From the NCBI GenBank assembly GCA_963930645.1, contig OZ005649.1:41988275-42052274 (forward strand): 64,000 nt of DNA. Direction: 5' to 3'. The notes under the pieces are model-generated. The model saw only the letters and a program-made list of their open reading frames with translations. It was not told the DNA's origin and did no database searches. A program made the position numbers and the translations under genes. The DNA is from Salticus scenicus. Its lineage: Eukaryota > Arthropoda > Arachnida > Araneae > Salticidae. Shown here one piece after another: positions 55,025-64,000 of the stretch (its first letter is position 1; each line of letters starts with the position of its first letter).

Positions 55025-55274
55025 GGGTATTAACCATATATGCCAATATTTTTAGTTATTCCGGAGTATTTTTAGCCCCGTCTTTATTTAACCCCATTTT
55101 ATTTATATAAAAATTTCCTGCAACATATAACTTCGATTAAATAAAAAAAATTTATCCTCAAAAAATAAGGGGTATTAAAAAAATGTGGATCTAAAAATAC
55201 TCCGAAATAAATTAAAATGTTTGCATCTATGAATAACAATCACTAGAATTATTAATTAGGATGTTGGCAGCATG
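54803..55274. mobile_element. CCGCC-core MITE, subfamily b, with a subfamily a copy nested
   Basis: TGTTGTTAGTACCCGCCCAT on the left; ATTATTAATTAGGATGTTGG then CAGCATG on the right. Poly(A) tracts at 54928-54950 and 54992-55021 swell the right inner arm. The nested MITE lies at 55035-55231. Confidence 0.8.
55035..55231. mobile_element. CCGCC-core MITE, subfamily a, nested in subfamily b
   Basis: CATATATGCCAATATTTTTA and TTAAAATGTTTGCATCTATG, with TAGCCCCGTCTTTATTTAAC. The flanking ATTAAC and AATAAC both equal the host word ACTAACAAT with one change. Confidence 0.83.
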
Positions 55275-55354
55275 CAGTCCGTACGGTAAAATACATCGAT
55301 AACAAAACATAATTATTATTACGTATATTTATTTATGTAAAGTGGAAACAACAT

Positions 55355-55358
55355 ATAC

Positions 55359-55399
<41 letters not shown>

Positions 55400-55556
55400 C
55401 AACAATTATTAACAACATATAGGATTTATCTCGAAGAGTATTTTTCTAATTATTTAACTGTAATTACAATTAGAGAAACACTCTCTTTTAATAAAGTTGT
55501 GTTAAAAGTGATCAGATACTAACAATGCTACGAAATAAATAAAAATTTTAGCATGT
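55355..55556. repeat. (TA)n tract and a degraded CCGCC-core copy
   Basis: TA run at 55356-55395. Then TTGTCAACAATTATTAACAA, AGAGTATTTTTCTAATTATT, and on the right GTGATCAGATACTAACAATG with CTACGAAATAAATAAAAATT. Tips weak. Confidence 0.6.
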
Positions 55557-55982
55557 CAGTATTATATTACGTTTACCGGAAAGTAATGTCAATTTAAATT
55601 AATAAATGTGACACCGGAAATTTTTGTTTAACAATATTTATATAAAACTTTACCAATTGTAATCTTAAAAATTACCAAAGAATATCTTAAACATTAATCA
55701 AGGTAAATTTTTAATATTAGTATTTTAATTCAAAAGGGCACAACTTTCCGGTAGGTCTAATACTAAAAAAAATTACACATATTTGTGCACATTTTCCTTT
55801 AAAACTATTGTTTTATAAATTTACAACAGTTTACAAAAAATCATACAATGTACTTTTTACTGCATTTCAAATAATAATAATATATATATATAAAAAAAAA
55901 GGGTCTCATTAAAAATAACAGATTTGCTGAACAATAAATAATTTTAAATTTTAGTGTCTTACGTAATTTCATTTACTATTAC

Positions 55983-56022
<40 letters not shown>

Positions 56023-56467
56023 TCTTTAATGACATGATTGAATACAGATTTAGCCATCTACAATTTAAAAAAGTACTTGTCGTTTTCATTTGATTTATGT
56101 TATTTGTTATGGCAAACATAAAGCTTTAGTACTTTCAGGTTAATTCTTAATATATTTTTTCTATTTTGCAGAATCTATTAAACTAAAAGGGAAATAAAAT
56201 TTACGTAAGTTATTTTGTTTACTAAACAACCTTCCTAACTTTACCTTCTTATTGAAAATATAATAAATGTTATTTATGTCATTTACTTTATGTGCCCACT
56301 TTGACATTTGTAATAAAAATGTATATTGTTGATAAGTATTTGTATATAAGCTATATTTCTTTATATATATGTATATATATATATAAATGCAATGATATTT
56401 ATTTTAGAATATATTAACTAGGTAATTATAGGGCTTTATTGGTTCCCTAATTATATACAACTTCTTT
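55557..56467. other. Non-genic AT-rich stretch
   Basis: (ATT)n at 55988-56022. No gene recognised. Confidence 0.5.
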
Positions 56468-57165
56468 ACTTTCTCTTACCGGTACATAGCAGATAAAGTA
56501 TTGCTTTTGTTAAATTTACACGTTTTGAGTTGTCCTGAACGTGAAAAACCAGTTTTTAGCGATTGTTTTGTGCATCTGTGTGTATGTCTGCGAGGCTTTT
56601 ATTAGCAGATTTTAAAAAGGAACAGGACATCCAAACTCTGAATTCGAAATCTGTATAATATTGCAGGGGGTGGTTAAAGGCCACATATTTTTGCCCCTGA
56701 TTCATTCACCAGTACTTTTCTTTCGGATTTTTTAAAGGTGAGTTTGCACGATTAGTAAATGAAATATCAAGGAAAACAAAGATGGGTCTGTAGCCATTCC
56801 GTATAGCAGCTTTTTTTTTTTTTTTTTTAATTCTTTATGTACCACTTTTTTAAAAAATAAAATTTTTCATATAATTACGCAGACGAATCTCAGTTGGCCT
56901 GTACTATGCATAAATTTATTATAAATTTTATGTTATAGAAATAGTGGTATAAAAATAAATAATAATAATAATAATAAAGTCACCTGTGTTAACTCTGTAT
57001 ATCGGGATGCTACATTAAACGTTTCCTTGAAATCAAACAAATGATTTGTTTACAGGGACATTCAAGATAATTCAAATACGTTACGTCTATAGGCGAAATT
57101 TTGGGTAAGTACAGTCTAACATCTATAGTGTACACTGAAGAAAATGAAAAATGAATACATTTTTC
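56468..57165 (+). repeat. R repeat, copy 3, about 0.7 kb
   Basis: TTTACTTTCTCTTACCGGTA, CAGATAAAGTATTGC, TTTTGAGTTGTCCTGAACG and a TG-rich block as in copy 2. Then ATCGGGATGCTACATTAAAC and AATACGTTACGTCTATAGGC. A poly(T)-led segment TACCACTTTTTT to ATAGTGGTATAAAA (56812-56960) is inserted in it. Confidence 0.7.
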
Positions 57166-57384
57166 ATTCGCACTAAATCACGCTTCGTGTGAAATATGAT
57201 ATGAAAATCATGTTCGGTTTACAGGGTAAAACAAAAAATTCGTAAATATTGGGTCAATGCTTTGAAATTATTGAAAGCCCATTTAAAGTTGTGTTATGTG
57301 TTTTTTATACTGAATTAAATTTAATCATACAATGTGATGTAAATTTAAATACGTGACTTATACTCAGTGTATGATGACTTATAC

Positions 57385-57926
57385 CAGAGCCTCCTTAACC
57401 CTTTGCGCCGCAAGACAATTGGGATCATTTAAATTACACTGCCACCGGAATTCATGAACTAAATTAAACTAAAAGAAATTTTAATGTTAAAAAATCCGGC
57501 TTTTTCTACTATGTTATAAACGTAAGTTTTAGCTAAAAGATTTCCGGGATGAATTTTTGCAACTGGATCTTAAATTTTGCGCCCTCGAAGCGAAGACAGC
57601 GCGCGTTAAGGGGTTAAGTAGATGCCTGTCGCGTAGCTCGGAAACTAGGCAATAGTTGAAGCGGTAGACAGCGCCACCTAGTACAGATTATGGGACTTTT
57701 TTATTCAACTCTCACCAATAATTTAACGAAGTGATACACTATATATGTAATCGGCGTTTCTTCGCTTCTGTTCACCTTTTATGTATATCATATCCCACTT
57801 TAAATATTTTTTGGTGGCTGTTGAATAAAAAAAGTCGCGCAATCTGTACCAGGTGGCGCTGTCTACCGTTTCAACTGTTGCCTAGTTTCCGAGCTACGCG
57901 ACAGGCATCTAGTTAAGGAGGCTATG
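57385..57926. mobile_element. CATAGCCTCC element, second copy, with nested TTAA element
   Basis: Starts CAGAGCCTCC, ends GTTAAGGAGGCTATG, flanked by perfect CTTATAC (57378-57384, 57927-57933). Inner arms GATGCCTGTCGCGTAGCTCG and GGTAGACAGCGCCACCTAGT pair with 57860-57910. Without the nested 215 bp and one TTAA it is 323 bp, matching the 11500 copy at 322. The 61-codon plus frame inside resembles one in the 11500 copy only because the DNA is related. Confidence 0.9.
57399..57613. mobile_element. Nested piggyBac-type MITE, 215 bp, perfect TTAA duplication
   Basis: TTAA at 57395-57398 and 57614-57617. Ends CCCTTTGCGCCGC and GCGCGCGTTAAGGGG. Confidence 0.87.
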
Positions 57927-58047
57927 CTTATACTCAACAAGAGGTTGTCATAAGAAAAGTTTGTTTAAGATCGGTAAGTTTCAAGGATGAATAATTTAAA
58001 ATTAACCTTTACATTGAATAATACATTTATTTATTTATATGTATATA

Positions 58048-58230
58048 CAGAGCTGCCAACCTAATCCGGCAAATTGTTAGTACCGCCCCTTTTTCTTCAC
58101 CAGTCATTTCGTAGAGTTTTTTTCTTCTTAATTCATCGCAAATATATTAGAAGAAAATTACATTAAAGATTAAGTGGTGTAGAAAAAGGGGCGGTACTAA
58201 CAATTTTACCGGATTAGGTTGGCATATCGG
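58048..58230. mobile_element. CCGCC-core MITE, subfamily c
   Basis: CAGAGCTGCCAACCTAATCC, GTTAGTACCGCCCCTTTTTC and the matching right arm ending GGATTAGGTTGGCA. The last tip bases are altered (TATCGG). Confidence 0.88.
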
Positions 58231-59273
58231 CATATAGCTACTATGTTCAAACGGGGATTTCATGACGTGATAGTCCTCCTCACACCGGATCATATGTCAA
58301 ATAGGACTGTTCCTAAAATTACTTTAAGTTTTTTAAAAGGTAGGTTCATATACAGTAATGATTACATTATCCCACAATCTGCAATTTATTTTTATAGTAT
58401 TGAAATGTCGTGTGAGTTACACATCAAATTATTCATATAGTAAATTTCAGTATTTATTTCTAGCGCTTTTCTTCGTTTGAGTAATACGATGATTGCTATA
58501 TAAAAAAAGTGGTGTTCAATTATGTGACCGCTAAATACCTTGTTATTTCTAAATAATAAGACGGTATTTATTTCGTTATATATGTAATATATAATTACTA
58601 ATTGAAATTAAATAAATATAATTCATGTGTAATTCCACAATATATGTTAGGTTTCACACAAATAAATAGGAGGTTTGAACTATTTTTCAATGGCAATTTC
58701 CATATCAGGATTGCTACAATCGATTTTTTATTTTTATTTATTTATTTATTTATTTGTACCACTTTTTCCAAAAATTAAATGTATTTTGTATTTTCTGCGG
58801 TAAGTTTGCTCGGTGTCCGCGTAAATTTGTTAGAAATTTTATATAAGTACTTAAAAAAAAAGTTTGCATGTGGCAGACTTTTGCATTTAAAGATTTTTAG
58901 CGTATTTTTACCAGAGCTGTTTTTATTTTATTTTACTATATTTAAAATTTTTTTTGAGTGTATATGTGTGTAATTAAATAGTGCAGTAATTATTGTTAAA
59001 AGATAGTGGTAGCAAAAATATTTTCATACCAAACCCTTGTGTTCGATTAACGTAACGTGTGTCGTGGAGTTACCCGCAGGTGTTTTCCAAAATCAAAATT
59101 TAATGAAAGAGAAAAGAAATTTATTAAGTGTACATATCAAGAGCTCAACATTGCACAAGATTTTAAAAGTTCTTAAATCAATAGTATTGATTTAAGAGAG
59201 ATAGTAGTAATCAATGCCGATTAAAAATATTGTTAATGTGGTATTATACCGATTTTATACAATATCCTATTTC
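58231..59273. other. Non-genic stretch
   Basis: TACCACTTTTTCC (58757) and ATAGTGGTAGCAAAA (59003) may be ends of a degraded TTTTGAATACCAC-like element. No gene recognised. Confidence 0.45.
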
Positions 59274-59440
59274 CAGGGCTGCCACAGGGGAGCTTTCTTT
59301 TATTCTTTTTGTACCGCTATTTCCGAAAAAAAAATCTATAATATATTTTTGCAGGTAAATCTGCACTTTGCCTGCATGCCTTGTACTTTAAATGCCTTGT
59401 GCGAAAAAAGTAATAAAAATACGTTACCTGTGGCAGCCCT
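59274..59440. mobile_element. MITE with CAGGGCTGCCACAGG ends, 167 bp
   Basis: CAGGGCTGCCACAGGGGAG on the left, TTACCTGTGGCAGCCCT on the right. The inner TTGTACCGCTATTTCCGAAA is unmatched. No clear duplication. The 78-codon plus frame spans it by chance. Confidence 0.8.
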
Positions 59441-59510
59441 TTATATGTGAAAAGTTTATTTACACGTTTATTTTTCAGACACTTTTTAAGTGAAAAGAAA
59501 GTAGCTGGTA

Positions 59511-59546
<36 letters not shown>

Positions 59547-59641
59547 ATTTAAAGTGTTGATTTGGGCAGTTAAATACCTCTATCTCATTTTTCCTTATTT
59601 AAAAGCAACATAATATCTTCAAACTAATGTATTGGTGGTAA

Positions 59642-59966
59642 ATTTTATCTATCAGCAATATCAAGATGCGAGATTCACCACTATAAAAATGATACAAATA
59701 TAGGGATATATATATATTTATTTATCTTTTTGAAAGATTATTTTTATATGCAGATTACCTTATCGAGAGAGATTAAAATTTCAGTGTGGATCACAAAGGT
59801 TTGAGAATGTATAAGATCTCACGAACTCAAAAGTCGTGATAAAATTTTACAGAATTTTACCTTTTATCTATTAGTGATATTAAGATGCGAGATTCACTAC
59901 TATAAAAAATGATACAAATATAGGGCTATACATTTATTTATTTATCTTTTTGGAAGATTATTTTGA
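59642..59966. repeat. Two 105-bp direct repeats 220 bp apart
   Basis: AAGATGCGAGATTCACCACT with ATAAAAATGATACAAATATA and CTTTTTGAAAGATTATTTT (59642-59748) recurs at 59862-59966 with few changes. A diverged tandem duplication. Confidence 0.85.
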
Positions 59967-60094
59967 ATCATATTAAACTTTTAAATTATTTACAGTATTT
60001 GAATTAATACAATCAGATTGCTGTGGCACTTTTTTTCTTAGTGATTACTTCTCATATTTATTGAAATTTAATTTTTCCGACTGAGTGAAAATAA

Positions 60095-60167
60095 TGCCTG
60101 GACCGGGACTCGAACCCCGGATCTTTGACTTACAAGGTCAAGGCTCTACCAATTGAGCTATCCAGGG
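60095..60167 (-). tRNA. tRNA-Thr(TGT)-type gene, copy 1, likely pseudogene
   Basis: 73 bases on the minus strand fold as a cloverleaf: D arm GCTC...GAGC, anticodon stem TTGAC/GTCAA around CTTGTAA (anticodon TGT), T arm CCGGG-TTCGAGT-CCCGG. Base 1 is C where other copies have G, giving a C1-C72 mismatch. TTATTTT follows the 3' end as a possible Pol III stop. Confidence 0.87.
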
Positions 60168-60382
60168 CGACATCCCGTTCAGCATTACTCACTCAGACAA
60201 ACTTTTAGGCAGAAACAATCTGGTCTATCATTTAGATAGCTCAACAGAAATAAGCCGCAGGAAATGGAAAACACCATTAAACAATGGGAGAATGAAATAC
60301 AATTTTTAATAAAATCACTCAATCAACTGTGGAAAAAAATCATATTTATTGAAATTTAATTTTTCCGATTGAGTGAAAATAA

Positions 60383-60455
60383 TGCCTGGACCGGGACTCG
60401 AACCCCGGATCTTTGACTTACAATGTCAAGGCTCTACCAATTGAGCTATCCAGGC
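60383..60455 (-). tRNA. tRNA-Thr(TGT)-type gene, copy 2
   Basis: Same cloverleaf with an intact 7-bp acceptor GCCTGGA/TCCAGGC. The loop reads ATTGTAA, so base 32 is A rather than C. Anticodon TGT would read ACA threonine codons. The 5' side directly meets the inversion point. Confidence 0.88.
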
Positions 60456-60465
60456 CGACATCCCG

Positions 60466-60500
60466 GTCAAAGATCTGGGGTTCGAGTCCCGGTCCAGGCA
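60466..60500 (+). pseudogene. 3' half of a tRNA gene at the inversion junction
   Basis: GTCAAAGATCTGGGGTTCGA then GTCCCGGTCCAGGCA: anticodon-stem 3' strand, variable region, T arm and acceptor 3' strand. The 5' half is missing and replaced by the complementary spacer CATCCCG. Confidence 0.92.
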
Positions 60501-60715
60501 TTATTTTCACTCAGTCGGAAAAATTAAATTTCAATAAATATGATTTTCTTCCACAGTTGATTGTGTGATTTTATTAAAAATTGCATTTCATTCTCCCATT
60601 GTTTAATGGTGTTTTCCATTTCCTGCGGCTTAATTCTGTTGAGCTATCTAAATGATAGACCAGATTGTTTCTGCCTAAAAGGTTGTCTGAGTGAGTAATG
60701 CTGACCGGGATGTCG

Positions 60716-60788
60716 GCCTGGATAGCTCAATTGGTAGAGCCTTGACCTTGTAAGTCAAAGATCCGGGGTTCGAGTCCTGGTCCAGGCA
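60716..60788 (+). tRNA. tRNA-Thr(TGT)-type gene, copy 3
   Basis: Complete cloverleaf with loop CTTGTAA. The T stem is CCGGG/CCTGG, containing one G-T pair. B-box GGTTCGAGTCC and A-box TAGCTCAATTGG are intact. TTATTTT follows. Confidence 0.92.
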
Positions 60789-61004
60789 TTATTTTCACTC
60801 AGTCGGAAAAATTAAATTTCAATAAATATGATTTTCTTCCACAGTTGATTGTGTGATTTTATTAAAAATTGTATTTCATTCTCCCATTGTTTAATGGTGT
60901 TTTCCATTTTCCTGCGGCTTAATTCTGTTGAGCTATCTAAATGATAGACCAGATTGTTTCTGCCTAAAAGGTTGTCTGAGTGAGTAATGCTGACCGGGAT
61001 GTCG

Positions 61005-61077
61005 GCCTGGATAGCTCAATTGGTAGAGCCTTGACCTTGTAAGTCAAAGATCCGGGGTTCGAGTCCCGGTCCAGGCA
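61005..61077 (+). tRNA. tRNA-Thr(TGT)-type gene, copy 4
   Basis: All four stems are perfectly paired: acceptor GCCTGGA/TCCAGGC, D arm GCTC/GAGC, anticodon stem TTGAC/GTCAA, T stem CCGGG/CCCGG, discriminator A. This looks like the consensus copy. No intron. Confidence 0.95.
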
Positions 61078-61292
61078 TTATTTTCACTCAGTCGGAAAAA
61101 TTAAATTTCAATAAATATGATTTTCTTCCACAGTTGATTGTGTGATTTTATTAAAAATTGTATTTCATTCCCCCATTGTTTAATGGTGTTTTCCATTTCC
61201 TGCGGCTTAATTCTGTTGAGCTATCTAAATGATAGACCAGATTGTTTCTGCCTAAAAGGTTGTCTGAGTGAGTAATGCTGACCGGGATGTCG

Positions 61293-61365
61293 GCCTGGAT
61301 AGCTCAATTGGTAGAGCCTTGACCTTGTAAGTCAAAGATCCGGGGTTCGAGTCCCGGTCCACGCA
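61293..61365 (+). tRNA. tRNA-Thr(TGT)-type gene, copy 5, acceptor mismatch
   Basis: As copy 4 except the 3' acceptor strand TCCACGC, which puts C opposite C3. Aminoacylation or 3' processing may be impaired; pseudogene possible. Confidence 0.88.
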
Positions 61366-61580
61366 TTATTTTCACTCAGTCGGAAAAATTAAATTTCAAT
61401 AAATATGATTTTCTTCCACAGTTGATTGTGTGATTTTATTAAAAATTGTATTTCATTCTCCCATTGTTTAATGGTGTTTTCCATTTCCTGCGGCTTAATT
61501 CTGTTGAGCTATCTAAATGATAGACCAGATTGTTTCTGCCTAAAAGGTTGTCTGAGTGAGTAATGCTGACCGGGATGTCG

Positions 61581-61653
61581 GCCTGGATAGCTCAATTGGT
61601 AGAGCCTTGACCTTGTAAGTCAAAGATCCGGGGTTCGAGTCCCGGTCCAGGCA
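61581..61653 (+). tRNA. tRNA-Thr(TGT)-type gene, copy 6
   Basis: Identical to copy 4 across 73 bases. The following spacer has TTATTTTAACTCAG rather than TTATTTTCACTCAG and the array ends shortly afterwards at about 61735. Confidence 0.95.
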
Positions 61654-61735
61654 TTATTTTAACTCAGTCGGAAAAATTAAATTTCAATAAATATGATTTT
61701 CTTCCACAGTTGATTGTGTGATTTTATTAAAAATT

Positions 61736-63268
61736 GGATTACTTCTCAGTTTCTGTAAATATTTCATCTGAAACATATTCTTTAATTCTGAAATACGTAA
61801 AGCGTTTCATAATTTTTGACTTTTTCTTCTTTTTGCGGTAAAAGCCAAAGCTGTTTATTTCGAAAGCTTTGACAATGCCATTAGATTCAGATAGCAAGTT
61901 TATTTGAATAAAGGTCAAAAATATGCTCACAACAATACTATGAGTGGATGCGAGAAATACATTCAATAACAGAGCGCATGCCCCAAAGTAATTGCTAGCT
62001 TCTTATGCTGCTAGCTTCTTAAGTCTGCTAGCTTCTTATGAAATAGTAACTTTATTTTGAATGTCGACAGCATTGAAAAATGCATTTTTATTAAAAATAC
62101 GTTTTTGAATGGTATGTACTTTTTGCCTTTGAAATCTTATAAATTAATTTTTTATCATTACTGATTTTTTAATTTGCTAACAATGCATCTTTTATGTTCT
62201 GTACTATTTTGTCATGTGTTGTTTTTCGATTAAACCTATTTATTTATCACTCTTATACGAAATACAAAATCTATTACAGTATTTTAAAAAGGAAATAAAA
62301 CTACATATTTATAAGATACATATAAAAAAAAAATCCTGATAACATTCAAAAGAAAAATTACTATTCTACAATAAACTAGCTAACGATGGGTTGGGTATTT
62401 GGGTGTCTCGATTGATCCGTATTATATAATTTCACAATAACAGCTCACAATTTTATTATATATTTCACACATAGAAAACTCCACGAACAACCATGCCTGA
62501 ACTGGGATTAGTAGATGGTGACGTAGCATACTTACGTTTGTAACCTTTAACCATATTTCTTGCGATTATGAAAGCCTCTGCGTAAGTGCGGAGCCGAGTG
62601 CTAAAAGAGGGATGAATAGAGAAAATACGCTATAAGGGAACACAGAATAACTGGATTTTATTAAATCCCAGGTAGTCGGTCAATTTGGCACCCCTCTAAG
62701 CATTTGGACTCTTCCTCACTGCTAGTCTTAGGAACACTATAGACATAGTTAGTTTGGAGCACGCGCTCTGTCATTGAATGTATTTCTCACACTCCTTCAC
62801 AGGAGCGCTGCAGTCGTATTTTCGACCGTTATGCAAGTCACCTTGCGAGCTAAATTCAATGGGAATGTCAACGCTTATATATAATCAGCTTCGGTAAACG
62901 TCTGTTTAATGTTATACGTCTTAAATCAAATATTTCTTTATTATTATTATTATTATTATTTCTGTTGTAAATAAGTTTATATTTATTATTAAAGAAGAGC
63001 ACATTTATTTTTCAGTCGTCTGATATGCTATAATATAAAAATAATGAATAAATAATTCAATATTTGTGAAAACACACAGTCTATTACATTATATCTCCAA
63101 TAAAAGCATCTTTCCGTTAGGTGTCCTGGAATAAAGTAGAACGGATATTATATTTCGTTATATATATTTACGTGTATATAATGAAAATCAGTAATATAGT
63201 AAAGATTATTATGTGGCTATAGGACATAAAAAAAATTACTATTAAAATTAACGCTATTGTTCCCATGA
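61736..63268. other. Mostly unique sequence, no gene recognised
   Basis: TGCTAGCTTCTTA occurs three times at 61993-62038 as a 16-17-bp tandem repeat. 62460-62880 is less AT-rich than its surroundings (GGAGCACGCGCTCTG, GGAGCGCTGCAGTCG) and shows no repeat ends. It could be host regulatory or exonic sequence, but I find no supported frame. (TTA)n near 62939-62960. Confidence 0.45.
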
Positions 63269-63459
63269 CCCTTTCAGGGGTGGTGTTTGCCACAAATTGC
63301 GATTCAAAATTGCAAAAATTCTCCCCAGAAATTTTTTGTAAAATTTTTCTTTTACAACTTAGACGAATAAGCGCATTTATTTCTTGTGTTTTAATATTGT
63401 TTGTGATTTCTGGTGGCTGTTGATTTTAAATAAAGAATATTTGCTTGCCTCTGAAAGGG
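63269..63459. mobile_element. piggyBac-type MITE, 191 bp
   Basis: ATGA then CCCTTTCAGGGGTGGTG on the left; CCTCTGAAAGGG then TTAA (63460-63463) on the right. Same family as 21799 and 38238. Left TTAA is mutated. Confidence 0.77.
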
Positions 63460-63769
63460 TTAAAAAGCATTGTATTAAACAGCACGTGGAATTAACAATA
63501 TCACGTATTCTATTCCTAATTATTGACCACTTGAAGAATGTGAATGTCGTAAATAATAGCCCGAGATTTGCAAAGTATTTTTCCTGTATTTCTATTTTGA
63601 TATTTTCAATAAGGTGAGTGAGTTTCCTTTTTTTATTCACTTACACTCTGTCCTTGACAAAACTCTGTGGAAAAAATTTATCAATTGAAATCGAGCGAGT
63701 AAGGAGACAGATTAATGAGCTCACCGTAAACATTACTATAATGAAATGAAATAAAGCCCGCGTTGTACG
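63460..63769. other. Non-genic stretch
   Basis: No gene recognised. The paired 77- and 87-codon frames near 63377-63640 overlap on opposite strands and partly lie in the MITE. Confidence 0.5.
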
Positions 63770-63987
63770 CAGTGGCGACCCGTGAATGACGTTTTTGGGA
63801 TGCTGCATCAAAACATGTAGAAAAAGTACATAGAATATAATTATTACTCTCTTTATTTGCTGATTCGTTTATTTTATATGTTGACATTTCCACAGCCAAT
63901 CAGATGAAAAAGCTGTCAGTGCTAACGAACTGTTTTTAGTCACTCAATGCAGCCCTCCCTAAACGTACTCACGAGCCGCCGCCAGTT
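63770..63987. mobile_element. Possible hAT-type MITE with CAGTGGCG end
   Basis: CAGTGGCGACCCGTGAATGA and CGTTTTTGGG on the left, AAACGTACTCACGAGCCGCC then GCCAGTTG on the right, imperfectly complementary. No clear 8-bp duplication. Confidence 0.6.
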
Positions 63988-64000
63988 GTGCATTAGTCTA

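Larger units (their letters stand above)
60061..61735. repeat. 288-bp tandem units with tRNA genes, head-to-head inversion
   Basis: Units of 288-289 bp: two on the minus strand (tRNA starts 288 apart), then an inversion near 60456-60466, a truncated unit, and four plus-strand units spaced 289, 288 and 288. Spacers are almost identical: CACTCAGTCGGAAAAATTAA, TTTCTTCCACAGTTGATTG, then GTTGTCTGAGTGAGTAATGC and TGACCGGGATGTCG before each tRNA. Confidence 0.95.

Noticed and set aside
60095..61653. tRNA copies as heads of a SINE family
   Set aside because: Units are tandem at fixed 288-bp spacing, have no poly(A) or simple-repeat tail and no target duplications, so tandem amplification explains them better than retroposition.
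1..64000. CRISPR array or bacterial operon
   Set aside because: No short direct repeats with unique spacers, no ribosome-binding-site spaced genes, and AT-rich DNA with eukaryotic transposons throughout.

Overview
The window is strongly AT-rich eukaryotic DNA with no recognisable host protein-coding gene, exon or CpG-rich promoter on either strand. It contains Tc1/mariner, pogo and LINE remnants with metazoan-type transposase or reverse transcriptase motifs, very many short inverted-repeat elements (MITEs), TA and TAA microsatellites, and a small tRNA gene array. The transposon mix fits an arthropod, perhaps an arachnid. That placement is inference from repeat style, not from a diagnostic gene. 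Nearly all open reading frames of 60 to 160 codons are chance frames or decayed transposase.

Layout. 0-4 kb: a palindromic MITE, a hAT-type MITE with a perfect 8-bp target duplication, and a complete but dead mariner (2273-3557). 4-12 kb: copies of a dominant MITE family (called here the CCGCC-core family; subfamilies a, b, c), an inverted pair of 200-bp arms, a SINE-like repeat broken by a hAT MITE, and a 592-bp element with another element nested in it. 12-25 kb: a LINE reverse-transcriptase tail, a 24-bp minisatellite, TTAA-flanked (piggyBac-type) MITEs, and a dead Tc1-like element (22007-23981). 25-30 kb: a 1.2-kb hAT-type element and more MITEs. 30.1-34.9 kb: a pogo/Tigger-like element with 13 subterminal CCTAGG-centred motifs, interrupted by a 776-bp mariner deletion derivative and a 1720-bp Tc1-like element whose transposase carries a probable 113-bp intron. 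35-60 kb: a GGGTCGGGT element, two foldback elements, a mariner remnant and many MITEs, several nested. 60.1-61.7 kb: six tRNA genes or pseudogenes plus one half copy, TGT anticodon (tRNA-Thr by anticodon), on 288-bp tandem units meeting head to head. The last 2 kb is mostly unique sequence with two MITE-like elements.

Nothing here forms a pathway or operon. The useful information is in the insertion history. At least eight cases of one element inside another can be read from target duplications, and two of them are independently supported (a paralogous empty site, and equal host lengths after subtracting the insert). All transposases seen carry stops, frameshifts or altered catalytic residues, so the autonomous sources of the MITEs must lie outside the window.
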